From a bacterium (lineage in GTDB: Bacteria; SZUA-79; Acidulodesulfobacterales; Acidulodesulfobacteraceae): DNA of 8,462 nucleotides. Below, in pieces: positions 1 to 6,348 of the stretch. Position numbers and translations under genes: made by a program. Under the pieces are notes generated by a model. The model was not told where the DNA came from and searched no databases. It worked only from the letters and a program-made list of their open reading frames with translations. The stretch covers positions 1 to 8,462 of the forward strand of contig JAJZLA010000049.1 of NCBI GenBank assembly GCA_021803845.1, read 5' to 3'. Positions within the stretch are counted from its first letter, which is position 1. The number at the start of each line of letters is the position of its first letter.

Positions 1-1627
1 TTATTTCCCATGGTAAAAGTTCGTCTTTGCCGAACTTTCTTATAAAGTTGTTTATGCCGTATCCTTTAATCTCTGCCGCATTCTTGAGGCTGATTTTATT
101 CATAAAAGAATGAATCAAAATTTCGTTGGAAATTCTCGAACCTCTTGCAAAAAATGCTTCGGTAAAGGCTGCGTTTAAAGGGTTTATATTTACATTCAGA
201 TTGGGCAGGCGTTTAAGGCCGTCCGTAATATAACGGGCTTTTTTGCGAAGAACGGACAAATCTTCAAAATTTTCCCACTGAAGCGGCGTCCATGCTTTAG
301 GAACGAAAGGTCCGAACGAAGCCGTAAGCATGCCTATTCTTTTATTAATTTTAGAGGCTGCTATAAACTCTCCCCGCATTATTTTAATAAGGTTTATAGT
401 CTCGTCAAGGTCTTCTTTTTCTTCGAAGGGAAGTCCGAACATAAAATATAATTTTATATTTACTATGCCTTTTTTAATAATATTTTTAAGGGCAGCCGTT
501 ATTTCATCGTTGCTTATATCTTTATTTATCATTTTCTTTAGCCGGCAAGAGCCTGTTTCTACACCGAGCGTTACCGTTTTAATGCCGGTTTCTTTTATTA
601 AATCCAGATTATTTTCATCAAGGCAGTCGAATCTTATCGAAGATAGCGAAAAATTTTTTTTGGAATCAAGCGAAAACTGCATAATTTTATTTATATTTTT
701 GCTGTCCATAGTGCCCAATCCTACGAATCCGGCTTTATCGCTTTCGTTTAAAGATTCTATGGCTTTAAAAACAGCGCCTGTTTTCGATTCTCTCTGGGGC
801 AGATATATAAAGCCCGCACTGCAGAAGCGGCAGCCCCTTTTACATCCTCTTTCTATTTCAATCATATTTATATTGCTCAATTCCGAAAATTTAGTAGTAA
901 TAGTCGAGGAAGAGAATGCAGAATCTTTATCGGCCCATTTTCTTCTAATTTTTTCGGGGAAACCGGGGAGATGCCTGATTTCATTTAAGACGTTATGCCT
1001 TTTTTTATCGAATATAAAATTATAGGCGGACGGCATGTATATGCCCTCTATTTTTGCCGCTTTTTCAAGGATTTCGCATTTATTTTTGCTTTCGGCGATT
1101 TTAAAAAAATCGGGGAAAATCGCTTCGGCTTCGCCTATAAACATAAGGTCGAAAATCGGGGCGACCGGCTCCGGATTTAGGAACGCTATTACCCCACCTG
1201 CCATAATAAGGGGAAACGATTCATCCCTGTCTTTCGAGAGGAAAGGAATTTTTTCGGCGGATAAAATTGAAAGGATATTGGGAAAATCATTTTCATAGCT
1301 TAACGAAAAAAATATGAAATCATAATTTACGAGCCTCTGCCTCGTTTCGATTGATATAATTCCCTTAGATGCATCGTCCTGTAAAAAAGCCCTGTCGCAT
1401 GATATAGCCCCCGATTTATTTATCAATTCGTATGCCCTTAAAAAACCGAGGTTAGACATTGCGACTCCGTAGTAGTTGGGAAATACGATGACGGCCTTTA
1501 AATATGCGCCGGAGCTTTTTATTAAATTGCTTCGTTCGGATTTAAGATAGAGATCGTACAGTTCTTGCAGGTTATTTTTATTATTAATGTTGAGGCGGGG
1601 ATTGTTAAAATTTCGGTTTCTGGTCAT
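1..1627 (-). CDS. B12-binding-domain radical SAM protein, partial (C-terminus beyond left edge)
   Basis: My minus-strand translation gives 542 codons open to the left edge, so the C-terminus is missing. An in-frame TAA at 1637-1639 lies just upstream of the ATG at 1625-1627, which fixes this start. Residues about 43-170 look like a degenerate cobalamin-binding Rossmann domain (FPNYYGVAMSNLG, then a GG..NPEP..IGEAE stretch). The radical SAM iron-sulfur motif CxxxCxxC is C262, C266, C269 (ERGCKRGCRFCSAGF), followed by a TIM-barrel-like region and PFVPKAWTPLQW. This layout is typical of the YgiQ-like/TIGR03960 family, whose reaction is generally unknown; many members are longer than 542 residues, which fits truncation. 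The gene begins 16 bp after the cbiX stop with no clear Shine-Dalgarno, so translation is probably coupled to cbiX. Family assignment is firm; the substrate is unknown. Confidence 0.9.
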   Translation of the reverse strand, partial: MTRNRNFNNPRLNINNKNNLQELYDLYLKSERSNLIKSSGAYLKAVIVFPNYYGVAMSNLGFLRAYELINKSGAISCDRAFLQDDASKGIISIETRQRLVNYDFIFFSLSYENDFPNILSILSAEKIPFLSKDRDESFPLIMAGGVIAFLNPEPVAPIFDLMFIGEAEAIFPDFFKIAESKNKCEILEKAAKIEGIYMPSAYNFIFDKKRHNVLNEIRHLPGFPEKIRRKWADKDSAFSSSTITTKFSELSNINMIEIERGCKRGCRFCSAGFIYLPQRESKTGAVFKAIESLNESDKAGFVGLGTMDSKNINKIMQFSLDSKKNFSLSSIRFDCLDENNLDLIKETGIKTVTLGVETGSCRLKKMINKDISNDEITAALKNIIKKGIVNIKLYFMFGLPFEEKEDLDETINLIKIMRGEFIAASKINKRIGMLTASFGPFVPKAWTPLQWENFEDLSVLRKKARYITDGLKRLPNLNVNINPLNAAFTEAFFARGSRISNEILIHSFMNKISLKNAAEIKGYGINNFIRKFGKDELLPWEI

Positions 1628-1643
1628 GCGGCGGTATTATGTT

Positions 1644-2018
1644 TCATGCTAATTTCACAGAAGCTATCCTTTCCGTGACGAGTTCGGCTATCCTTTCGTC
1701 TATACCTAGATGATCGCCTAATTTAATATTAATATCGGGGTATTTTTCTTTATATCCGTTGATTATTTCAGGAATATCCCTCGAAACATGATTGCCCGAA
1801 TATAAAAAATAAGGTATTACGTATATGGATTCAAAATTTTCTTCTGCCAGTTTTTCGATAATATAGCGTATGTTAGGTTCGGCATGTTCTAAATATGCAC
1901 ATTCTACATTTATTCCCTTAAGTTTAGATTTTATTATTTCAGTTATGCTTTTAAGAATATCGTTGGCTTCGCTCCGTCTGGAACCGTGTCCGAGAAGAAC
2001 TATTGACTCTTTTTTCAT
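1644..2018 (-). CDS. cbiX: Short-form sirohydrochlorin chelatase (CbiX/SirB type)
   Basis: A 124-residue cytosolic protein of the CbiX family, which inserts Co2+ (cobalamin route) or Fe2+/Ni2+ (siroheme or F430 route) into sirohydrochlorin. The N-terminus has the GHGS motif with H11. The second metal-binding motif FLYSGNHVSRDIPE has H77. At 124 residues it is one half of the duplicated CbiX and should work as a homodimer, like the small CbiXS enzymes best known from archaea. The start has a good AAGGA Shine-Dalgarno (minus strand, 2026-2030) with a 7-nt spacer. It is the first gene of a two-gene unit with the B12-domain radical SAM gene, which suggests a link to corrinoid supply, although metal choice cannot be read from sequence. 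Confidence 0.9.
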   Translation of the reverse strand: MKKESIVLLGHGSRRSEANDILKSITEIIKSKLKGINVECAYLEHAEPNIRYIIEKLAEENFESIYVIPYFLYSGNHVSRDIPEIINGYKEKYPDINIKLGDHLGIDERIAELVTERIASVKLA

Positions 2019-2044
2019 AAATTTATCCTTTTTAAATTTTATCC

Positions 2045-2074
2045 TTTCATTGCAACGCCTATATATTTTATAAT
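2045..2074 (+). promoter_or_regulatory. Candidate promoter of the ABC ATPase gene
   Basis: A perfect TATAAT at 2069-2074 lies 35 bp upstream of the ATG. The best -35 is a weak TTTCAT at 2045-2050 with an 18-bp spacer. The element lies in the 90-bp divergent region shared with cbiX, so the two promoters may be back to back. Confidence 0.4.
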
Positions 2075-2095
2075 ATTATTAAACGTTGTGCAATC

Positions 2096-2101
2096 GGGAG
2101 G
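2096..2101 (+). promoter_or_regulatory. Ribosome binding site that sets the ABC ATPase start
   Basis: GGGAGG is spaced 7 nt from ATG 2109. A GTG at 2088 in the same frame would put this site inside the gene, so the ATG is the better start. Confidence 0.85.
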
Positions 2102-2108
2102 TTTTTTA

Positions 2109-2927
2109 ATGCGCATAAATGAAGAATATGCCGTGAAGGTAGAACGGCTAGTAAAAAAATATAAAGATTTGACCGCTGTGGACGATATTTCGTTCACAGT
2201 AAAAAAAGGCGAATTTTTTGCGTTTCTGGGGCCTAACGGTGCCGGTAAAACTACAACTATAAAAATTCTTTGCACTCTTGTGCGGCAGACCAGCGGCTAT
2301 GCATATATCAACGGCTATAACACATTAATTGACCCGAAAGAAGTAAGAAAATCCATAGGCCTCGTATTTCAGGACCCGACGCTCGATAACGATTTAAGCG
2401 CATACGAAAATCTGAATTTTCATGCTAAATTATACGGAATGAATAAAAGCGCTATTAAAGACAGGATAGATTATATATTAAATTTTATAGACCTATACGG
2501 ATACAAGGATAAACCGGTAAAATTATTATCGGGCGGAATGAAAAGGAGGCTTGAGGTCGGAAGAGGGCTCCTCCATTCCCCATCCGTCCTGTTCCTTGAC
2601 GAGCCTACAGTAGGGCTTGATATTCAGACCAGAATAAATATGTGGGATTTTATAAACAGGCTCAGAAAAGAAGAGCGGACCACCGTATTTTTGACGACGC
2701 ATTATATAGAAGAAGCCGAAAACTGCGATAACATAGCCATAATAGACAACGGAAAAATCATAGCGATAGACACGCCTTCCGCTTTAAAAAAGTCTGTAGA
2801 ATCCAAAACCAACCAAATCGCCACGCTTTCCGACGTTTTCATATCGCTCGTTGGCAGGGAAATAAGAGAAGAAACCGGTTCTGCGCTGGACAGAATGAGG
2901 GAATTCAGCAAAGCATTAAAAAGATAA
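2109..2927 (+). CDS. ABC transporter ATP-binding protein, DrrA/CcmA type
   Basis: A 272-residue nucleotide-binding subunit of an ABC exporter of the daunorubicin-resistance/NodI/CcmA class. All catalytic motifs are intact: Walker A GPNGAGKT (41-48), Q-loop Q88, signature LSGGM (140-144), Walker B LFLDEP (161-166) and H-loop H198. The C-terminal TLSDVFISLVGREIREE is the usual tail of DrrA-like ATPases. Such ATPases drive a separate ABC-2 membrane protein, but none is present here: the next gene is convergent and the previous one divergent. It may pair with a permease encoded elsewhere. The substrate cannot be predicted. Its last 12 bases overlap the end of the opposing aldolase gene. Confidence 0.93.
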   Translation: MRINEEYAVKVERLVKKYKDLTAVDDISFTVKKGEFFAFLGPNGAGKTTTIKILCTLVRQTSGYAYINGYNTLIDPKEVRKSIGLVFQDPTLDNDLSAYENLNFHAKLYGMNKSAIKDRIDYILNFIDLYGYKDKPVKLLSGGMKRRLEVGRGLLHSPSVLFLDEPTVGLDIQTRINMWDFINRLRKEERTTVFLTTHYIEEAENCDNIAIIDNGKIIAIDTPSALKKSVESKTNQIATLSDVFISLVGREIREETGSALDRMREFSKALKR

Positions 2928-3620
2928 GCTCTTTAGTATTATTTCCGAGGAAGCCTCAAGAGCCATAGTCCACCTTAAGGCTTCAAGCGGGGTTGGCCCC
3001 CATGAAAAAGAACCGTGGGATTTAATCATAAAAACGCCGTTTTCTTTAAACATATCTTTAGCTTCCAGTTTAAGCTTTAATCCGCCGGATTTGATATCTT
3101 CTATAAATTTAAGCGGCAGGATATATATTTCGGGGAAAAAATAGGCGGATTCAAAATCTACCGGGGTTATTTTATCTAAACCCGGGTATTCAGCGTGAAG
3201 CTTTCTAATAACTAAAGGAGAAGATTTTAATTTAACCGCCTTTTTTTTATTAAGAACTAAGGACAGCGCAATAGCATTTACTGGATGGGAATGAAAAACG
3301 GTCGAGCCGGGAAAACTTTTTAATATGAATTTATGGACTTCCAGTTCCGAAGACGGTTCCGGCGTTCCCGTATTTTTGCCAGGATTGAGTCCATTCCGCG
3401 ATTCTTTTTCGGGGTCAAGCGGAACTGCTGTGAAATCGGAAGGTTTTAAATCTATGAGGCTTTTTCCGGTTTTTGTAATCAGTATGCTTTTCTTTATTCC
3501 CATGCTGATATTTCCGCTATGGGTATCGATAAGGCCTTTGTCGAAGGCTATTTTGCAAACCCTTCCGAGCTCCGATACGCACTTAGAATATTCCGGTTTT
3601 TTCGGCTTGTTTTTTATCAT
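2916..3620 (-). CDS. Class II aldolase/adducin-fold protein
   Basis: A 234-residue protein of the zinc-dependent class II aldolase/adducin family (FucA, AraD, MtnB and relatives), which cleave or epimerise phosphorylated sugars or dehydrate methylthioribulose phosphate. Visible motifs are SGNIS (35-39) for phosphate binding, an SSE with the probable catalytic acid E92, the metal-ligand pair in HSHP (H110, H112), and the third ligand H202 in SHGSFSWG. All metal ligands are present, so it should be an active enzyme. No sugar kinase, isomerase or methionine-salvage gene lies nearby, so the substrate is open. No Shine-Dalgarno is visible before ATG 3618-3620. Its stop lies inside the 3' end of the convergent ABC ATPase gene. 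Confidence 0.87.
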   Translation of the reverse strand: MIKNKPKKPEYSKCVSELGRVCKIAFDKGLIDTHSGNISMGIKKSILITKTGKSLIDLKPSDFTAVPLDPEKESRNGLNPGKNTGTPEPSSELEVHKFILKSFPGSTVFHSHPVNAIALSLVLNKKKAVKLKSSPLVIRKLHAEYPGLDKITPVDFESAYFFPEIYILPLKFIEDIKSGGLKLKLEAKDMFKENGVFMIKSHGSFSWGPTPLEALRWTMALEASSEIILKSLSF

Positions 3621-3691
3621 TATTGCAGTTTATTTTATACGACCTGAAAAGCGAATACAATATAAAAATACATTTTATTTAAAAAAAATGA

Positions 3692-3697
3692 TATAAT
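3692..3697 (+). promoter_or_regulatory. -10 element of the tmRNA promoter
   Basis: A perfect TATAAT ends 13 nt before the mature tmRNA 5' end, so a short leader removed by RNase P is expected. No convincing -35 hexamer is visible in the A/T-rich DNA upstream. Confidence 0.5.
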
Positions 3698-3710
3698 AGA
3701 CTCTATAAAT

Positions 3711-4065
3711 GGGGGCGCAACGGTTTCGACGGCGATATTACGGCTGTAAGCTGCATGTCGAGGACGCTTTGTAGGCTCGTTAATCATTCGAAGCAAAACA
3801 TAATCGCAGATAACTACGATTACGCATTAGCCGCTTAATCGGCTGACGTCTTTGAAATTTCTACCTGCAAAATTCAAAGGCGACAATTGCAGGGTATAGC
3901 GTGAATGTTTCCTTTTCGTTTACGCAGAACCTCTAAAAAGGACGGCTGAAAAAAGGTTTTGTTTATTCTTTGCTTTTCGATGCCGTATTTAAAGAATAAA
4001 CTAAACATGTAGATGCTTTAGTTTTAAATCTTCGGACGCGGGTTCGACTCCCGCCGCCTCCACCA
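3711..4065 (+). ncRNA. ssrA: Transfer-messenger RNA (tmRNA)
   Basis: A one-piece 355-nt tmRNA that rescues stalled ribosomes with SmpB and tags the nascent chain for proteolysis. The 5' end GGGGGCG pairs with CGCCTCC (4055-4061), followed by discriminator A and an encoded CCA (4063-4065). The third pair is G3713-U4059, the G-U wobble that AlaRS recognises. The 5' segment continues with the conserved GGTTTCGAC. The T arm is GCGGG-TTCGACT-CCCGC (4038-4054). The internal message encodes a tag ending in ALAA. smpB lies 153 bp downstream on the same strand under its own promoter. This is a standard one-piece form, not the circularly permuted type of alphaproteobacteria or some cyanobacteria. Confidence 0.97.
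3806..3838 (+). other. tmRNA proteolysis-tag reading frame (ADNYDYALAA)
   Basis: Reading back from TAA 3836-3838 gives ten codons from resume codon GCA (3806-3808): A-D-N-Y-D-Y-A-L-A-A. The resume codon is preceded by TAATC, close to the TAGTC before the E. coli resume codon. The terminal ALAA is the classic signal for ClpXP/ClpAP-type degradation. The exact first residue is inferred from this context. Confidence 0.85.
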
Positions 4066-4134
4066 TTTAGTTTTAACGCGTTCCTCACAGTCTTTATTTC
4101 CTATTTATTTTTTTTGCGGCTGCCGTTAATCTTC

Positions 4135-4157
4135 TGCCGGCACGTCGGCACGTTTTT
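4135..4157 (+). terminator. Likely intrinsic terminator after tmRNA
   Basis: Stem TGCCG (4135-4139), 6-nt loop and CGGCA (4146-4150) are followed by CG and five Ts (4153-4157). The stem is short but GC-rich in AT-rich surroundings. It ends just before the smpB promoter, so it would separate the two transcripts. Confidence 0.55.
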
Positions 4158-4158
4158 C

Positions 4159-4187
4159 TTGACGAACATTAAATAATTTTGTATTAT
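4159..4187 (+). promoter_or_regulatory. Sigma70-type promoter of smpB
   Basis: TTGACG (4159-4164), a 17-bp spacer and TATTAT (4182-4187); each hexamer is 5 of 6 to consensus. Transcription would start near 4194, giving a leader of about 25 nt. Confidence 0.65.
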
Positions 4188-4218
4188 TTCTTAGTAAGAC
4201 ATAAAATAAAAAATAACC

Positions 4219-4707
4219 ATGTCGAACCGGACCGACGGACAGAAGATAAAAATTGTCGCAGACAACAGAAAGGCATCTTTTCTTTATGAAATTATAGAAA
4301 AATATGAAGCCGGTATTTCTCTTTACGGTCCCGAAATAAAATCTATAAAATCCGGAAAGGTAAATCTTTCCGACGGTTATGTCGTAATAAAAAACGGAGA
4401 GGCGTTTCTGCTTAACGTCCACATAAGTCCGTATGAAAAAGCCTCAAGGGAAAACAAGGACCCCCTCAGAACCAGGGTTTTATTATTGCATAAACATGAA
4501 ATTTTAAGGCTTCTGGGAAAAATAAAAGAAAAAAACCTTACGGTAGTTCCTCTGAAAATGTATTTAAAAGCCGGTATGGCCAAGGTTGAAATAGCTCTCG
4601 TAAAAGGGAAAAAACTTTACGATAAAAGAGATTCCATTAAGGAAAAAGAAAATAAAAGAGAGATAGAAAGAGCTGTCAAAAACAGGTCTAAAAGCCGACA
4701 GGTTTAG
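4219..4707 (+). CDS. smpB: SsrA-binding protein SmpB
   Basis: A 162-residue small basic protein that binds the tRNA-like part of tmRNA, mimics the missing anticodon arm in the ribosomal A site and is required for trans-translation. Hallmarks in order are NRKASFLYEI near residue 16, EAGISLYGPEIKSIKSGK with G-x-E-x-K-S, LSDGYVVIKNGEAFLLNVHISPY, DPLRTRVLLLHKHEI, VPLKMYLKAGMAKVEIALVKGKKLYDKRD, and a lysine/arginine-rich C-terminal tail. Length is normal for the family. No Shine-Dalgarno is evident before the ATG. It follows ssrA directly, a common though not universal pairing. A 38-bp gap with an AT palindrome separates it from the tlpA-like gene, which may be cotranscribed. Confidence 0.97.
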   Translation: MSNRTDGQKIKIVADNRKASFLYEIIEKYEAGISLYGPEIKSIKSGKVNLSDGYVVIKNGEAFLLNVHISPYEKASRENKDPLRTRVLLLHKHEILRLLGKIKEKNLTVVPLKMYLKAGMAKVEIALVKGKKLYDKRDSIKEKENKREIERAVKNRSKSRQV

Positions 4708-4710
4708 CTA

Positions 4711-4731
4711 ATTATAATAAATTATTATAAT
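4711..4731 (+). repeat. 21-bp AT palindrome between smpB and the tlpA-like gene
   Basis: Arms ATTATAATAA (4711-4720) and TTATTATAAT (4722-4731) are exact reverse complements around one central A (4721). Each half carries TATAAT (4713-4718 and 4726-4731), so the site could be an operator, a promoter -10 region or a weak transcript hairpin. It ends 4 nt before the GGAGA of the next gene. Confidence 0.6.
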
Positions 4732-4735
4732 AAAT

Positions 4736-4740
4736 GGAGA
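4736..4740 (+). promoter_or_regulatory. Ribosome binding site that sets the thioredoxin-like start
   Basis: GGAGA lies 5 nt before ATG 4746. The in-frame ATG at 4734 overlaps this site and would add MEIS in front of the signal peptide; 4746 is preferred. Confidence 0.75.
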
Positions 4741-4745
4741 TTTCA

Positions 4746-5288
4746 ATGGTTAAGGAATTTAAAAACCGTAAAATTAAAAATTTATTTAAGGCGGTTTTAT
4801 TTTTATTTTTTCTTTTTGCTATAAGTTTTTCTCAGGTTCCGGGAGCAAAAGCAGGCGTGAAAAAAGCATCAGATTTCGACTTAAGAGTGCTTAATCCGGT
4901 TTTATCAGGATATAAAGACTTCCGGCTGGGAAATTTTAAAGGCCATGTAGTTATAATAAATTTTTGGGCGACTTGGTGTCCACCTTGCAGACATGAAATA
5001 CCAATGTTGGAAAAATTTTATAAATCGGAACGGGCAAACGGGGTTATTGTAGTCGGGATAAACGTAAATAACAGTTTGGAAGGAGTAAGGTCGTTCGTGA
5101 AACAGTATAATATTGCATATCCCGTTGTTTACGCAAGTTCTGGGGTTATAAGCGATTACGGCGGCGTAAACGAAATTCCGCAGACGTTTTTTATATCGAA
5201 AAGCGGGCGCATGATGTTTCACTGGGTAGGAGAGATATCGGGCGGAGCGCTTTACGGGATTACGAACAAACTTTTAAAAATGAACTAA
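4746..5288 (+). CDS. Secreted TlpA/ResA-like thiol-disulfide oxidoreductase
   Basis: A 180-residue thioredoxin-fold protein of the TlpA/ResA/DsbE type, which works outside the cytoplasm, often reducing cysteines of apocytochrome c or other envelope proteins. Residues 1-36 form a signal peptide: a basic start (KEFKNRKIKN), a hydrophobic core (about 14-29) and a likely cut after AKA36. No lipobox cysteine is present. The active site is W77-C78-P79-P80-C81 in INFWATWCPPCRHEIPMLE, and the cis-proline is P145 in EIPQTFFI. The WCPPC form and the fold order match TlpA/ResA. No cytochrome c maturation gene is adjacent, so the partner is unknown. It may be read through from smpB, with which it has no functional link that I know of. 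Confidence 0.9.
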   Translation: MVKEFKNRKIKNLFKAVLFLFFLFAISFSQVPGAKAGVKKASDFDLRVLNPVLSGYKDFRLGNFKGHVVIINFWATWCPPCRHEIPMLEKFYKSERANGVIVVGINVNNSLEGVRSFVKQYNIAYPVVYASSGVISDYGGVNEIPQTFFISKSGRMMFHWVGEISGGALYGITNKLLKMN

Positions 5289-5298
5289 TTTTTTTAAA

Positions 5299-5327
5299 TT
5301 GTTTTTTTATAAAAATTAATGTATAAA
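5299..5327 (+). promoter_or_regulatory. Candidate promoter of cheZ
   Basis: TTGTTT (5299-5304), a 17-bp spacer and TATAAA (5322-5327), in a 76-bp gap of almost pure A/T, 37 bp before the gene. A/T-rich DNA gives chance matches, so this is moderate at best. Confidence 0.4.
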
Positions 5328-5364
5328 ATTTAAATATATTATAAAATTTAAGAGGTAGTATTAT

Positions 5365-5931
5365 ATGGCGATAGACGATATGCTTTCCGAACTCAAGGAC
5401 CTTGCAAAGGTCGTTGACGATGCTTCAAAAAAGATAGGAGAATTTAAAAAACCGGTAAAAGAAAGTTCAGACAGTATACCTCTTGCACAGGACGGAATTT
5501 CCGACATCATAAAGGAGACCGAAAAAGCTGCAAATAGCATAATGAACCTGCTGGACGAGATAAACGAAAATTCGGATAATATCGACAAAAGTCTGCATAA
5601 TTTAATAGAACTTAATCCTATAAAAAAGATTAAAGAAAGTTTAATAAACCTAAAAGACCTTAATAAAAAAAATTTAGATAAAATTTTAGACGTCCTGTCT
5701 CTTCTTTCTTTTCAGGACCTCACCGGGCAGAAACTCTATAAAATACAAAACACCTTGAATGAAACAAAAATCAAGCTCTTAAAGGTTTTAGTCGATACGG
5801 AGGTGGAAGCTAAAGACATTCCAAAGGAAAAGAAAGCAGAAATATATGGAAAATTAAAAGACATGGTTGCAGATAATCAAAAAATGGCCCAGAATGATGT
5901 AAATTCTATGCTAAGCGAATTGGGATTTTGA
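5365..5931 (+). CDS. cheZ: CheZ-family CheY-P phosphatase
   Basis: A 188-residue, mostly helical cytosolic protein. CheZ speeds dephosphorylation of phospho-CheY and so resets the flagellar or twitching switch. The signature LSFQDLTGQ (114-122) carries both catalytic residues: D118 and Q122 correspond to E. coli D143 and Q147. The upstream helix IPLAQDGISDIIKETEKAAN matches the CheZ long-hairpin region. The last residues, AQNDVNSMLSELGF (175-188), match the C-terminal CheY-binding peptide of E. coli CheZ (QDQVDDLLDSLGF). A linker (about 143-173) joins the hairpin to that peptide. The start has AGAGG (5351-5355) with a 9-nt spacer. No cheA, cheY, cheW or receptor gene is in the window. It is shorter than E. 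coli CheZ (214 residues), mainly in the helices. Confidence 0.88.
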   Translation: MAIDDMLSELKDLAKVVDDASKKIGEFKKPVKESSDSIPLAQDGISDIIKETEKAANSIMNLLDEINENSDNIDKSLHNLIELNPIKKIKESLINLKDLNKKNLDKILDVLSLLSFQDLTGQKLYKIQNTLNETKIKLLKVLVDTEVEAKDIPKEKKAEIYGKLKDMVADNQKMAQNDVNSMLSELGF

Positions 5932-5953
5932 TATTCTTTATCGTTTTTTCTTC

Positions 5954-5982
5954 TTGCTTTTTTTATATCGATATGGCATAAT
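5954..5982 (+). promoter_or_regulatory. Candidate promoter of tRNA-Glu
   Basis: TTGCTT (5954-5959), a 17-bp spacer and CATAAT (5977-5982). A start near 5989 would leave a leader of about 20 nt before the mature tRNA. Confidence 0.5.
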
Positions 5983-6008
5983 AACATTTTTGTATTAAAA
6001 ATATCAAA

Positions 6009-6085
6009 GTCCCCATCGTCTAGCCGGCCCAGGACATCGCCCTTTCACGGCGGCAACACGGGTTCGAATCCCGTTGGGGACGCCA
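6009..6085 (+). tRNA. tRNA-Glu (anticodon TTC)
   Basis: Acceptor GTCCCCA (6009-6015) pairs with TGGGGAC (6075-6081), then discriminator G and an encoded CCA (6083-6085). The anticodon stem TCGCC/GGCGG encloses CTTTCAC, with TTC at 6044-6046. The T loop is TTCGAAT. It lies between cheZ and the Roadblock genes on the same strand. Confidence 0.97.
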
Positions 6086-6140
6086 ACTTCTCTTGCAATT
6101 ACTCCTCCGTTTCTTATTTATAAAGGGTTTCTAGTTTAAA

Positions 6141-6159
6141 TAATTAGTCAAACTAATTA
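6141..6159 (+). repeat. Inverted repeat, candidate operator upstream of the Roadblock genes
   Basis: TAATTAGT (6141-6148) and ACTAATTA (6152-6159) are perfect 8-bp inverted arms around CAA. No T-run follows, so it is a poor terminator. It lies about 50 bp upstream of a TTGACA promoter and may bind a dimeric regulator. Confidence 0.5.
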
Positions 6160-6207
6160 AAACTGCATATTATTCCGCCAAAATGCTTTTTTAATTCCGC
6201 TTTCTTA

Positions 6208-6235
6208 TTGACAATTAAAAAAATAGAGATATAAG
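6208..6235 (+). promoter_or_regulatory. Sigma70-type promoter upstream of the Roadblock gene pair
   Basis: A perfect TTGACA (6208-6213), a 16-bp spacer and TATAAG (6230-6235). Transcription from near 6242 would leave an untranslated leader of about 107 nt, nearly all A/T. A second TATAAT at 6338-6343 sits just 5 nt before the start codon and could give a leaderless transcript. Confidence 0.55.
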
Positions 6236-6348
6236 ATATTATTATATAATATATTACGCGTTTCATTTTCATTGCATATGAATATTTTTTTTGATACTAT
6301 ATTATAATGATATTTAATTAATTAATAATATTTTTATTATAATAGCAA

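Noticed and set aside
1..3. TTA at the left edge as the stop codon of the radical SAM gene
   Set aside because: It is out of frame with the ATG at 1625-1627; the gene reads through ...PWEI and continues past the edge.
330..1298. Plus-strand open frames at 330-1025, 995-1180 and 1035-1298
   Set aside because: They are antisense to the radical SAM gene, whose minus-strand frame carries the conserved motifs; the plus frames have no recognisable domain.
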